From SBAX01 sp964646605 (GTDB lineage: Bacteria; Planctomycetota; Phycisphaerae; UBA1845), in assembly GCA_964646605.1 (NCBI GenBank), contig CAZYEX010000047.1, positions 1-64,000 on the forward strand: a DNA stretch of 64,000 nucleotides, read 5' to 3'. Shown here piece after piece: positions 17,977-26,122 of the stretch (its first letter is position 1; every line of letters starts with the position of its first letter). Both the position numbers and the translations under genes were made by a program. Below the pieces are notes generated by a model. It searched no databases. It was given only the letters and a program-made list of their open reading frames with translations, and was not told the DNA's origin.

Positions 17977-19287
17977 CGACCGCGCCGCGAAGACCACGAT
18001 CGACAGCGGAACTCCCAGATACTCGAACATCCCCGCGTAGAAGGCCGCGATGAAAACCACAAAACCATACGGCCGCACGACCGCGTAGATGCGTCCCATC
18101 GAATTGGGAAAGAGATGCTCCAGCACCCACGATCCGTCCAAAGGAGGAATCGGGACCAGGTTGAAAAGCGCCAACGCCACGTTGACGATGAAACTCAGAT
18201 GGAGCAGGTTGCACAACGGTCCGACCACCCACGCCAGAACGAACCCCGTCGCGGAAAGCGGAGCCGTCACATCGCGGTTCACAAACTGGGTGATCGCCGC
18301 GTCATCCACGAAGAACCGCGCCCCGCAACCGATGGCCAGCAACAAGAGTAGCGACGCCGAAGCGAGCAGCAGATTGGACCCCGGTCCCGCAAGCGAAATC
18401 AGAATGTGCGCCCGCCGCCATCGCGGAACGTTGGCCACGTTCACGGGAACGGGACGCGCATAACCGAACATCGGCGCACCCGCCCACGCAAGCACGGCGG
18501 GCAACAGAATCGTGCCGAACGGGTCAATGTGAGCCAGGGGATTGAGCGTCACGCGGCCTAGCGATCGGGCCAATCCGTCCCCCAACCACCAGGCCGTGAT
18601 CGCATGGGCAGCCTCGTGGACGGACAACGACAGCAGTACGACAACAACCGCCAGCACGGCCATCCGCGCATCGTGACCCTTGCCCACGGTCTCGCCGAAC
18701 AGGCTCGATCCTGACGCCGCCCCGCCGTAACCCATGACCCCCGCCGTAGCCAGTGCGGATACCGCCGACCCCGCGACCAAAAACACAAACGCCACCCTGC
18801 ACAGGGCACGCGAATGGGCATACGCGGCGCTGCGCCGTACGCGTTTGCGATGCACGACCAGAAGCGCCACGGTCGCCATACCCGGCAAGAGCCCCACCAA
18901 CGGAATGAACGCCAGCGCCGAGCAAATCAACGCCCAAACCGCCAGCGGTGAAACCTTGGGCCAAAGGAGTGGCGCGGCCGGGGTTTTCGACTCCGGCTGG
19001 GCCTCCTCGCCCGGCGCCGCCTCGACGACGCCGAGATGAGCCAGCAGCGGTTCCGTTTGCCCTCGCGTGAGCAGAAAACCCAGCGGCGAGTCGAAGCGCT
19101 CCACGCGGACGATAAACCCGCTTCCGTGAGCGGCGATGTACAGGTCCCGTCGCCACTGTGCGGCGGAAATCTCGATGGTCTCCGCCTCGCATCGCAGAAC
19201 GATGCGCTGCGAAGGCAGTTCCACGCCCCATCGTTTCCCGCGGACGTCCACCCACTCCATTGTCGCGTCGCGCACCTCAGGGGCCAT
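17950..19287 (-). CDS. Site-2-protease-like M50 metallopeptidase with N-terminal soluble domain
   Basis: The 445-residue product has a soluble domain of about 90 residues. It continues with two or more helices of DUF4190-like character (PLAVWALICSALAFIPLVG) and then an S2P core. HEAAHAITAWW supplies the HExxH-type zinc site, and NLVPIPPLDGSWVL the NPxPPLDG motif with the third ligand. The family cleaves membrane proteins within the bilayer. The ATG overlaps the lptB stop by 11 bases and a Met at residue 10 is an alternative. The coding end overlaps the diacylglycerol-kinase gene by 27 bases. The substrate is unknown. Confidence 0.82.
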   Translation of the reverse strand: MAPEVRDATMEWVDVRGKRWGVELPSQRIVLRCEAETIEISAAQWRRDLYIAAHGSGFIVRVERFDSPLGFLLTRGQTEPLLAHLGVVEAAPGEEAQPESKTPAAPLLWPKVSPLAVWALICSALAFIPLVGLLPGMATVALLVVHRKRVRRSAAYAHSRALCRVAFVFLVAGSAVSALATAGVMGYGGAASGSSLFGETVGKGHDARMAVLAVVVVLLSLSVHEAAHAITAWWLGDGLARSLGRVTLNPLAHIDPFGTILLPAVLAWAGAPMFGYARPVPVNVANVPRWRRAHILISLAGPGSNLLLASASLLLLLAIGCGARFFVDDAAITQFVNRDVTAPLSATGFVLAWVVGPLCNLLHLSFIVNVALALFNLVPIPPLDGSWVLEHLFPNSMGRIYAVVRPYGFVVFIAAFYAGMFEYLGVPLSIVVFAARSLLAAATGM

Positions 19288-20050
19288 GATCGAACTCGTC
19301 GCTGCGGAAGCTGCTGCCCAGGTAGGTCGCGCGAACCTGCGGATTGCGGACGATATCCCGCGGACTTCCTTCGGCCAGTTTGTGCCCTTCGTCGATGATG
19401 TAGCTGCGGTCCGTCACGCGCAGCGTCTCGCGGACGTTGTGGTCGGTCAGAAGAATGGCGATGCCTCGGTCGCGCTTGAGGTGAAGGATCTCCCTTTGCA
19501 AGTCCTCGACCGCCTTGGGGTCCACTCCGCTGAACGGTTCGTCGAGCATGATGAGCTTGGGCTCCGTCACCAAGGCCCGAGCGATCTCCAGCTTGCGACG
19601 CTCGCCGCCGGACAGGGTCCGCGCGTGTTGCCGCCGCTGGGCGACCAAGCCGAATTGTTCGATGAGATGCGAGGCCTTCTCCTGCCGCTCTCGCCGCGAG
19701 AGGTTCCGCATCGTCTCCAAAATCGCCAGCAGGTTGTCTTCCACGGTCAGGCGTTGGAAAACGCTCGGTTCTTGCGACAGGTAGCCCATGCCAAGCTGGG
19801 CCCGTTTGTACATGGGCAGCGTGGTCACGTCCTGGCGATCGAAGCTGACCGACCCGTGATCGGGGTCGATCATGCCCACGGTCATACGGAAGGTGGTGGT
19901 CTTTCCGGCCCCATTGCGTCCCAGGAGCCCTACGATCTCCCCGCGCCCGACGTGGAAGCTCAACCGGTCCACGACCGCTCGGCCGTTGTAACGCTTGACC
20001 AGCTCCGTCACTTCCAGCAACGGTGAATGATCCACCTTAGGTTTCGCCAT
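19277..20050 (-). CDS. lptB: LPS-export ABC transporter ATPase LptB
   Basis: LptB powers extraction of lipopolysaccharide from the inner membrane together with LptF/LptG. The 257-residue product has Walker A GRNGAGKTTT, Q-loop, signature LSGGERRKLEIARAL, Walker B LIMLDEPFSGVDP and the switch His in LLTDHNVRETL, a phrase diagnostic for LptB. The longer frame upstream is repeat-derived sequence, so the ATG at 20050 is preferred. LptF and LptG are not in the window. Its presence argues for a diderm envelope with an LPS-type lipid. It overlaps the M50 gene by 11 bases. Confidence 0.92.
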   Translation of the reverse strand: MAKPKVDHSPLLEVTELVKRYNGRAVVDRLSFHVGRGEIVGLLGRNGAGKTTTFRMTVGMIDPDHGSVSFDRQDVTTLPMYKRAQLGMGYLSQEPSVFQRLTVEDNLLAILETMRNLSRRERQEKASHLIEQFGLVAQRRQHARTLSGGERRKLEIARALVTEPKLIMLDEPFSGVDPKAVEDLQREILHLKRDRGIAILLTDHNVRETLRVTDRSYIIDEGHKLAEGSPRDIVRNPQVRATYLGSSFRSDEFDHGP

Positions 20051-20103
20051 CGCCGGGGATTGTAACCGCTCCCACCGAAACCGCGACCACGGTGCAAATG
20101 CAC

Positions 20104-20187
20104 GAAGTTCAAAGTTCAGAGAGCAACGGGAACTCGACGCCGGTTTATTGGGCGAGTTCTTCGAACTTTGAACTTCGAACTTCGAAC
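20104..20187. repeat. Pair of heptamer arrays in opposite orientation
   Basis: Units gaagttc and aaagttc at 20104-20117 face units ttcgaac, tttgaac, ttcgaac, ttcgaac at 20160-20187. About 42 bases of unique sequence lie between. The right-hand array lies inside the 3' end of mutY and is translated there. The same heptamers occur in nfo at 2.8 kb. Confidence 0.75.
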
Positions 20188-21278
20188 TTCTCAAAAACCC
20201 GCCGATGGGCCGTCGATACCGCCAAGCTTTGTAATTCCGCAGGCGTGACCCAGCGATGAAAACCGCCGCCCGTGGTTCCCTTCGCGGATGGTCGCACTCG
20301 ACCCGTGTAGACGTGAAACACCATCGAGCGATGGGTCAGTTGATGCCGCACTTCGCCAACGTGGACCGGCCCGTCCGCCAACATCAGCCCCAGCTCCGAC
20401 GCCAGACGACGTACGGCCTCCGCACCGCCCTTGGACAACCGGATTTCGACGGACGGAAACTCCCAAAGCCCCGACCACAGCCCGCCCAGCGGCCGACGCC
20501 GAACCCACAGGCGGTTCCGGTTGACGAAGATTCCAACCGCAAGCGTAACGGTTCGCGGCGGGCGGCGCGGCGTCAGGCCGGTGGGTATCGCCGATCCGTT
20601 GTTCGCCGCGACACACACGGGTTGCAGTGGGCACTGCGGACACTTCGGGGCCCGCGGCGTGCAGATCAAGCTGCCCAGATCCATCCACGCCTGATTGAAC
20701 TCCCCGGGGCGAGCGCGGGGGATCAATGCCTGCGCCGCGTCGCGGATCCGCCCGCGCGACAGCGCCGGCGTGGCGTCGCAACCACCCAACACCCGCGAGA
20801 GAACGCGAACGACGTTCCCGTCCACGGCTGCCTCTCGACGCCCGAAGGCGATCGAGGCGATCGCCGCGGCCGTGTAGTCGCCCACGCCCGGGAGCGAGCG
20901 AAGCTCCTCGACCGTGTCGGGAATGCGCCCACCGCGCGCGACCACCTGCTGAGCCGCTCGATGCAAATGCAGGATTCGCCGGTAGTAACCCAGCCCTTCC
21001 CAGTGTTTGAGGACTTCGTCAAAGTCCGCGCGGGCGAGGGACCGAACCGTCCGGAACCGTTTTAGAAACCGCGTGTAGTAACCGCGCACCGTCTCCACTT
21101 GCGTCTGCTGCAACATGATCTCCGCGACCCACTGGGCGTACGGATCATCGGCCCGCCAGCGCCAGGGCAAGTCGCGGCGGTTCCGGTCATACCAAGCGAG
21201 CAACCGTCGGCGGATAAACCGGCGCAGCGGCAGGGGAAGGGAGCGATCCTCGCGGGCGTGGAGTTTCGAGGAGGTCAC
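20145..21278 (-). CDS. mutY: A/G-specific adenine glycosylase MutY
   Basis: MutY removes adenine mispaired with 8-oxoguanine. The helix-hairpin-helix LPGVGDYTAAAIASIAFG is followed by catalytic Asp in AAVDGNVVRVLSRV. The iron-sulfur loop CTPRAPKCPQCPLQPVC (C-x6-C-x2-C-x5-C) comes next, then a C-terminal NUDIX-like domain with THRSMVFHVYTG. The GTG at 21278 shares GTGA with the stop of a small upstream zinc-ribbon ORF and is my preferred start (377 residues). An ATG at 21302 is an alternative. The last 14 or so residues (FEKFEVRSSKFEELAQ) are encoded by a heptamer repeat array, so the original end has been replaced or extended. Confidence 0.92.
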   Translation of the reverse strand: MTSSKLHAREDRSLPLPLRRFIRRRLLAWYDRNRRDLPWRWRADDPYAQWVAEIMLQQTQVETVRGYYTRFLKRFRTVRSLARADFDEVLKHWEGLGYYRRILHLHRAAQQVVARGGRIPDTVEELRSLPGVGDYTAAAIASIAFGRREAAVDGNVVRVLSRVLGGCDATPALSRGRIRDAAQALIPRARPGEFNQAWMDLGSLICTPRAPKCPQCPLQPVCVAANNGSAIPTGLTPRRPPRTVTLAVGIFVNRNRLWVRRRPLGGLWSGLWEFPSVEIRLSKGGAEAVRRLASELGLMLADGPVHVGEVRHQLTHRSMVFHVYTGRVRPSAKGTTGGGFHRWVTPAELQSLAVSTAHRRVFEKFEVRSSKFEELAQ

Positions 21279-21436
21279 CGGGAGGCAAGGCGCGTGCCGC
21301 ATTGAGCGCAAAACCGGGCCTGCTCGCGGTTCAGCTCCCGGCAGCGTGCGCATCGATTCGGCGGGCGGCGGAACGACGTGCCCAAGAGCACGATCACCCC
21401 GATCAAGACCACGATAAGCAACCGTTCGCCGTCCAT
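21275..21436 (-). CDS. Small zinc-ribbon membrane protein (53 residues)
   Basis: This short frame encodes an N-terminal hydrophobic helix (LLIVVLIGVIVLLG), a basic linker, and a CxxC...CxxC ribbon: CARC, 14 residues later CAQCG. The stop overlaps the preferred GTG start of mutY. One helix followed by a rubredoxin-like ribbon is a common planctomycete small-protein plan. The role is unknown; metal binding is inferred from the cysteines. Confidence 0.5.
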   Translation of the reverse strand: MDGERLLIVVLIGVIVLLGTSFRRPPNRCARCRELNREQARFCAQCGTRLASR

Positions 21437-21470
21437 ATCCAAAAGCGTCCCGAAAACGATCGCCCGCCAT

Positions 21471-21494
21471 CCGAACCGCGACTGGGAGGGAGCG
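21471..21494. repeat. Dispersed GC-rich repeat copy 2 (SRDREGA type)
   Basis: It starts CCGAACCGCGACTGG and matches the copy inside nfo at 21 of 24 bases. It sits between the small zinc-ribbon gene and the end of the short pseudopilin gene. The 105 bases here contain no gene. Confidence 0.6.
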
Positions 21495-21541
21495 ACCCGT
21501 GGCTTCCCGCCGCGGGGGAATGCTATTCCCCGGGCTGCCCA

Positions 21542-21844
21542 CTATACACGCAGTCCTCGTACGAGGGACGCCCGGGGTATACGGCTGATTGTCCGGTGCA
21601 GATCAGCTCCGCCGGCAGCGATGCCTCGCAGGTAGGCGAGGCACGTGGTTTGCTTCGCCTGCCGACGGGCGCTTTCCAGAGACGGCATCAAAATGGCGAT
21701 CAACAGCGCGATGATCGCGATGACCACCAACAACTCGATCAACGTGAACGCCGGACGCGCCCGGCCACGACGAGCAGACGAGGCTGCGCGCAGGACCTCT
21801 TGGCGTAACTGCAGATTGCCCCCGTCCGTCACATCACACTCCAA
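21542..21844 (-). CDS. Type II/IV pseudopilin-like protein, short and possibly truncated
   Basis: The product carries the prepilin-type motif AFTLIELLVVIAIIALLIAIL from about residue 32, then PSLESARRQAKQTTCLAYLRG, as in planctomycete general-secretion pseudopilins. After that point it loses family resemblance and stops at 100 residues; relatives usually run to 200 or more. A different frame from about 21590 down reads ICTGQSAVYPGRPSYEDC, which looks more protein-like. A frameshift or repeat-driven truncation is therefore likely. Confidence 0.6.
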   Translation of the reverse strand: MECDVTDGGNLQLRQEVLRAASSARRGRARPAFTLIELLVVIAIIALLIAILMPSLESARRQAKQTTCLAYLRGIAAGGADLHRTISRIPRASLVRGLRV

Positions 21845-21928
21845 CGAGCGGCATCGCCCGTGACGTAGGATGGGCCCTATCGTACCTGTTTACACCCCGC
21901 TCGCAACGACAAACCCAAAGGCACGGAC

Positions 21929-22513
21929 TTACGCCGTCGTGTCGGAGTTGCGTTCGAGCAAGTTCCACTGAATCGACCTGCCCGCGCCGCTGACGGCCGC
22001 GATGTGACCATCGTGGCGGAAGTGCTCGATCGGGCAGCGCCGCCCCGCATGTTGCATGGTCAGGTGCCGTTCGTCCTGGACCTCGGTCAAGACGCAATCC
22101 CGCAAGTATCCGATCCCCAAGCCGTGGGCTTTGAGGGTCGCCTCCTTGGCCGTAAACAGGCGGTAGAAGTTCTCCCAGCTTCGTCCGCCGAGCCGATCCC
22201 ACTCGCCATCGCCCCCCACCATCGAGAACAACCCCTCGCGGCGCGGCGTGATGCACTCGATGTCGATGCCGATGGCGTGGTCGGCAACGACCGCACAGGC
22301 CCAGCGACGCTTGTGCGAGATCGACCAATGGAACCCGGCGCTGGGCAGCGGGACATCTTGGGCATCTTGCCGCCAGCCCTCAAGTGGTGCATCGCTCAAC
22401 TCCGCGCAGCGGCGAAGGGCCAGGCGTGCATACTCCCGTTGCCGCCGTCGCCGCCGTGGCAGATCGAGATCGGTGTCGTCGGGAATCGCGATGAGAACCG
22501 CATGGACCGTCAT
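21929..22513 (-). CDS. 4'-phosphopantetheinyl transferase (Sfp type)
   Basis: The enzyme moves phosphopantetheine from CoA to the serine of carrier proteins. Motifs in the 194-residue product are WSISHKRRWACAV, AIGIDIE (magnesium-binding Asp and Glu) and the FTAKEATLKA block. It starts inside the stop of fabI (ATGA), so it belongs to the second fatty-acid set. Candidate substrates are the free ACP at 28.9 kb and the ACP domain of the fusion at 12.6 kb. It is not AcpS-like. Confidence 0.88.
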   Translation of the reverse strand: MTVHAVLIAIPDDTDLDLPRRRRRQREYARLALRRCAELSDAPLEGWRQDAQDVPLPSAGFHWSISHKRRWACAVVADHAIGIDIECITPRREGLFSMVGGDGEWDRLGGRSWENFYRLFTAKEATLKAHGLGIGYLRDCVLTEVQDERHLTMQHAGRRCPIEHFRHDGHIAAVSGAGRSIQWNLLERNSDTTA

Positions 22514-23331
22514 CGCCCCTCTGCCGGCCAGATGCCGCCCAGCGCGTGACGCACGATGTCCCCGTCGAAGTAGTTGCTCCCCATCCCCGCGTCCACCACG
22601 ATCCCCTGGGCGTTGATCCCGCTGGATCGATCGCTGAGCAAGAACAGTGCCGTCTCCGCGACTTCCTCGGTGGTTAGCGCCCGCTTCCGCATCGTGGCCT
22701 GCTCGGCGAACAGGTAGCTATCCGCGTACCCCGGAATCCCCGCCGACGAGTTGGTCTTGAGCAACCCGGCGCAAACCGCGTTGAACCGCACTTCGGAAAA
22801 CCGGCTGAACGATTTCGCCAGGAACACCAGCGACGAATCCAACGCCGCCTTCGCCGGGGCCATGAACCCGTAACTTTCCGCCGCCATTCGCGTGGTGGAG
22901 ATCGAGATCGTCACCACGCTCGCCCGCCGAACGAGCTGTTCTTGAAACGCCTTGGCGAGGGCGATCAGCGAATAGCAGCTCACCGACACGCACTGCAAGA
23001 AGTCCTGGCGCGAAACCTCGTGGAATTTTCCGGAAAACGACTCGTAGTTCGCATAGGCCAGGGAATGCACGATGCCGTGGAGGGTCGGATGGCTCTTGCG
23101 CACGGCACCCGCCAGCGCCGCGATTTGATCGTCGTGCTCTACATCGCACACGAAAACGTCCGCGCCGGGCAGCAATTTCGAGACCGCCTCGCGGCGCAGC
23201 TCGGAGCGAACGCTGCAAACCACGGTCGCCCCGTCCTCCCGCGCCCGCTGGGCGACGTGGTAGGCGATGCTGCGCTTGTTGGCGATCCCCAGAACCAGGA
23301 TCGTTTTGCCATCCAATCCCCGTCCGCTCAC
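22510..23331 (-). CDS. fabI: Enoyl-[acyl-carrier-protein] reductase, FabI type
   Basis: This short-chain dehydrogenase reduces trans-2-enoyl-ACP with NAD(P)H. ILVLGIANKRSIAYHVAQ is the FabI form of the nucleotide site, and the active-site Tyr-x6-Lys is in SYGFMAPAKAAL. The C-terminal AGIPGYADS and GINAQGIVVDAGM also fit the family. The GTG at 23331 overlaps the FabZ stop (GTGA), giving 273 residues. It sits between FabZ and the PPTase, so it is probably dedicated to the special fatty-acid set rather than bulk synthesis. Confidence 0.85.
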   Translation of the reverse strand: MSGRGLDGKTILVLGIANKRSIAYHVAQRAREDGATVVCSVRSELRREAVSKLLPGADVFVCDVEHDDQIAALAGAVRKSHPTLHGIVHSLAYANYESFSGKFHEVSRQDFLQCVSVSCYSLIALAKAFQEQLVRRASVVTISISTTRMAAESYGFMAPAKAALDSSLVFLAKSFSRFSEVRFNAVCAGLLKTNSSAGIPGYADSYLFAEQATMRKRALTTEEVAETALFLLSDRSSGINAQGIVVDAGMGSNYFDGDIVRHALGGIWPAEGR

Positions 23332-23804
23332 TGGACGTGGTCCTCCAACCTCGCCAACATGCAAGTGAACTCCACGCGCAGCGCAAGCTGTCCGTCCACC
23401 GTCGCCCGGCCGGTCATCACGATGGCTCGCTCCAACTCGTCGTCCAAGGTAACTTCGCAGACCACCGTCTCACCCGGCAGCACCGGCCGCTTGAACCGCG
23501 CGTCGTGAATGCGCGTCAGCACCGGCGTCCCGTCGGCCCAACTCCACCCGCCCTTGCGATGGGCCATCAGTAGGGCGCCGGCTTGGAAGCAACACTCGCA
23601 AAGCAGAACGCCCGGCATGATCGGGCGACCGGGATAGTGGCCGCGGAAAAAGTCCGACGCCGGGTCGATGAACCTCTTCGTGACGATCCGCGCCTGTTCG
23701 ACCTCCACGACCTCGTCCACGAACAAGAACGGCGGTCGGTGCGGAAGCACATCCAGTAAGCTCCGCAAAATGGGCCGTTGTGAAGAACTCAAGTTGGCGT
23801 CCAC
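23328..23804 (-). CDS. fabZ: 3-hydroxyacyl-ACP dehydratase, FabZ/hot-dog family
   Basis: It dehydrates 3-hydroxyacyl-ACP to the trans-2-enoyl form. The 158-residue product shows LPHRPPFLFVDEV and FFRGHYPGRPIMPGVLLCE, giving the catalytic His and Glu of FabZ. CCFQ replaces the usual AMAQ. The start is a GTG with a GGGAAG stretch before it. The stop overlaps the FabI start. The two cysteines after the catalytic Glu are unusual and may mark a paralogue with different chain preference. Confidence 0.82.
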   Translation of the reverse strand: MDANLSSSQRPILRSLLDVLPHRPPFLFVDEVVEVEQARIVTKRFIDPASDFFRGHYPGRPIMPGVLLCECCFQAGALLMAHRKGGWSWADGTPVLTRIHDARFKRPVLPGETVVCEVTLDDELERAIVMTGRATVDGQLALRVEFTCMLARLEDHVQ

Positions 23805-23813
23805 CTTCCCTAC

Positions 23814-24233
23814 CTAGCGCCGAAGCAGAACTTCCAGACCAAACTGTCCAAAATGCCGGTCGTAGGTGAACACGCGGCGTATGCCACGATCCTGGCAGAT
23901 CAACATGGATAAACAATCGACGAGAGACCATGACTTGTCCGAATGCCGCCCGAAGAACTCGAACGCTCGATCCCAGTCTCGATGGGTCGCATCCACGGTC
24001 GTCATCCGCGGCAACGATTTCAACGTCGCAACCATGCGTATGGCGCTGGAGCGGAACGGCGGGCGCGACGCCGCTGAAAGAAACTCCGCAAGTAGCCAGT
24101 CACTGGTCACCAAGAGGGTACTCGTCGTCCTGAACTCACGATGCAGCGCCACCGCGCGAGGATGAAGGTGGTCAGCGCGGTTTGTAAGCGCCATGAAGGC
24201 CGTTGTGTCCACAAAGACTTGGTCGGCGGGCAT
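23814..24233 (-). CDS. vapC: PIN-domain ribonuclease toxin, VapC family
   Basis: The 139-residue PIN domain has its acidic residues in place: Asp in VFVDTTAF, Glu in LLAEFL, Asp in SLVDCLSM and Asp in FTYDRHF. VapC toxins cleave tRNA or rRNA when not held by the antitoxin. It starts 2 bases after the stop of the small upstream gene and ends 9 bases before fabZ begins. It is therefore inserted within the fatty-acid gene set without disrupting a gene. Confidence 0.82.
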   Translation of the reverse strand: MPADQVFVDTTAFMALTNRADHLHPRAVALHREFRTTSTLLVTSDWLLAEFLSAASRPPFRSSAIRMVATLKSLPRMTTVDATHRDWDRAFEFFGRHSDKSWSLVDCLSMLICQDRGIRRVFTYDRHFGQFGLEVLLRR

Positions 24234-24235
24234 CC

Positions 24236-24445
24236 CTAGTCGTCACCCGAATCGGGAATACCGTAGATATACCAGTCATGACGTGAAGCCCAATCCGGAG
24301 GCCCGCCATCGACCGCGAACTCCTCCAACCGGTCGATCGGGTCGGGCTCCTCGGGAACTTCGACGCGAACCGTCGCGCCCTCCGGCAGCACAGTCCCGGG
24401 CGGCAGCTCGACCTTCCCGTTGCGAACGATTCCAAGATAGCTCAT
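24236..24445 (-). CDS. Small antitoxin-like protein paired with VapC
   Basis: The start at 24445 is chosen for its GGAG ribosome site ten bases upstream. The 69-residue product begins MSYLGIVRNGKVELPPGTVLPEGATVRVEVP, a short beta-rich unit like DUF2281/VapB-type antitoxins (compare IVKNGRIVLP...). An acidic, aromatic tail follows that could wrap the toxin. Adjacent vapC supports the pair. The 115 bases before it, up to the next gene's stop at 24561, hold nothing else. Confidence 0.7.
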   Translation of the reverse strand: MSYLGIVRNGKVELPPGTVLPEGATVRVEVPEEPDPIDRLEEFAVDGGPPDWASRHDWYIYGIPDSGDD

Positions 24446-24560
24446 ACGCCACTCCGACCCTGCATCCGTCCGAGCTTGTTCATCACCTCGGCGGAGTAAG
24501 CATAGCACAAAAGCGCGAGGCTGTCGAGCGAGCCCCGTCTCGTGGAGCGGGCAGGCCGCA

Positions 24561-26018
24561 TCAAGACCCCGCGGCCAGCGCCGCTGCCGGCGCCGGTGAC
24601 GACGTCGACGAACCCGCGAGAAAACTCTCTACCTCGTTCGCCACGATGAGTCCGTAGTTGATCGCCCCCAACCACCCCGACATGATGATCCCCACGGACC
24701 CGGCGTGGAACAGCCCGCCGATCTGTTTGGGCAGGTCCATGCTCACCTTCAGCCCCTCGAACTTAGTCCCGAACGTCGCCCCCATGGCCTGTTGCGTGAA
24801 ATGATGAAACGTCCGCGGCGTTGAGGCCTCGATGTGATCCAGCTTCGCCCGCACATCGGGAATGTACTTCTCCAGGGCGGTCAGCGTCGTCTCGATCAGT
24901 CGCTGCTTGTCGCGTCGGTATTCCTCGTCGCTCTGGTGCGCCCAATCGTCCCAGTTGGCGTTGGTCGAGGAAACGATCGCGTAACGGTCCGACCCCGGAC
25001 GAATGTTCGGGTAGTACAGCGAGAACGTCCGGCTGGTCACCTCTTTCGCGCACAAACGTACGGAGTCGAACTCCGGATCGACCGACGTGAAGATCAAATC
25101 GCCGATGTAATCGAGCTTCTCGCCGCGGCGCACGCCCATGTACACCTGGCAACTGCTGTTGTTGAGCCGCACGGCCTGGGCCTCTTCGACAAAGGCACGG
25201 TCGAACTGCTCGCAGCCCACCATTTTCTCGATGGTCGTCTTGAGGTTGGCATTCGACAGCACCGCCCCGCAGCGGATGAACGTCCCGTTGGCGATCACCC
25301 CGCGGACGCCGCCGTCTTCCACGCATATCTTTTCCACCAAAACGCTCTGCCGCAGATCGACGCCGTTGTGCTTGAGTTCCTGCTTCATCAACTGAATCAG
25401 CTTGTCCGTCCCGCCGCGGAAGATATAGACCCCCTTGCTCATGAAGTTGGAAAAGACAATGCCGTAGGTGATCGCCGGGTCGTCGAGCGTGGAACCGTTG
25501 GCGTAGGTGATCGGCTCCATCAACAGCCGCCAAACATCCGTCCGGCCGGGGAAAAACCGCTCGAACAGCTCACGCGTGGTGACGGTCTGGTCGTCGTAAA
25601 AATCCATCGCCCGGGCCGCGTCGAAGAATCCCTCCACCGTTTCCGCCGCGATCCCGAACCGCTCCGTCAGGAGTCGCGTGAAGTCCGTCCGATCGAACGT
25701 CGTCTGCAACGCGAACTGCGGATTATCGAAGCGGATGCCCTTGAGCTGTACGATCGAGTCGGCAATCTCTTTCGTCCAATATTTCCGACAGCTCTTGATC
25801 ATCCCGACCGGGAACCCGTGCAGCGAAATGTCGAAGATGTGCCCGCCCTTCCGCCGAAACCACGTCGCCATCCCCCCGAAGTTGTAATGTTGCTCGAGGA
25901 GCAGCACCGACCGCCCGCACTTCCCCAAATAGTTCGCCGCCGTCAAACCGGCCAGACCGGAACCGATGACCACGACGTCGTAGGAAGGCTGGAGGTTTCT
26001 TAGGCGGTCGTGGGACAT
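24561..26018 (-). CDS. CrtI-like FAD-dependent oxidoreductase 1
   Basis: The 485-residue product opens with the FAD motif YDVVVIGSGLAGLTAANYLG and the acidic LLLEQHYNFGG. It ends with GLFHAGSVGIIMSGWLGAINYG, the C-terminal FAD site of the phytoene desaturase / carotenoid isomerase / retinol saturase group. No carotenoid synthase (CrtB) is nearby. The company of fatty-acid genes suggests it dehydrogenates, saturates or isomerises an acyl chain. It is similar in plan to the next gene, with which it probably arose by duplication. Confidence 0.8.
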   Translation of the reverse strand: MSHDRLRNLQPSYDVVVIGSGLAGLTAANYLGKCGRSVLLLEQHYNFGGMATWFRRKGGHIFDISLHGFPVGMIKSCRKYWTKEIADSIVQLKGIRFDNPQFALQTTFDRTDFTRLLTERFGIAAETVEGFFDAARAMDFYDDQTVTTRELFERFFPGRTDVWRLLMEPITYANGSTLDDPAITYGIVFSNFMSKGVYIFRGGTDKLIQLMKQELKHNGVDLRQSVLVEKICVEDGGVRGVIANGTFIRCGAVLSNANLKTTIEKMVGCEQFDRAFVEEAQAVRLNNSSCQVYMGVRRGEKLDYIGDLIFTSVDPEFDSVRLCAKEVTSRTFSLYYPNIRPGSDRYAIVSSTNANWDDWAHQSDEEYRRDKQRLIETTLTALEKYIPDVRAKLDHIEASTPRTFHHFTQQAMGATFGTKFEGLKVSMDLPKQIGGLFHAGSVGIIMSGWLGAINYGLIVANEVESFLAGSSTSSPAPAAALAAGS

Positions 26019-26033
26019 AGGGCCAACAAGGTC

Positions 26034-26122
26034 TGAAGACTGAAGACTGAAGACTGAAGGAAGTCGGCACGAGACGCCGACGGCCCTTCCGATTCAGTCT
26101 TCAGCCTTCTCACTTCAGTCTT
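26034..26122. repeat. Two heptamer arrays in inverted orientation between the CrtI-like genes
   Basis: tgaagac occurs three times in a row at 26034-26054. The reverse family (cagtctt, cagcctt, ctcactt, cagtctt) runs at 26095-26122. A short hairpin (gtcggc / gccgac) lies between. The right-hand array overlaps the last codons and the stop of the upstream CrtI-like gene. The same heptamer recurs near 40.1 kb. Confidence 0.8.
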
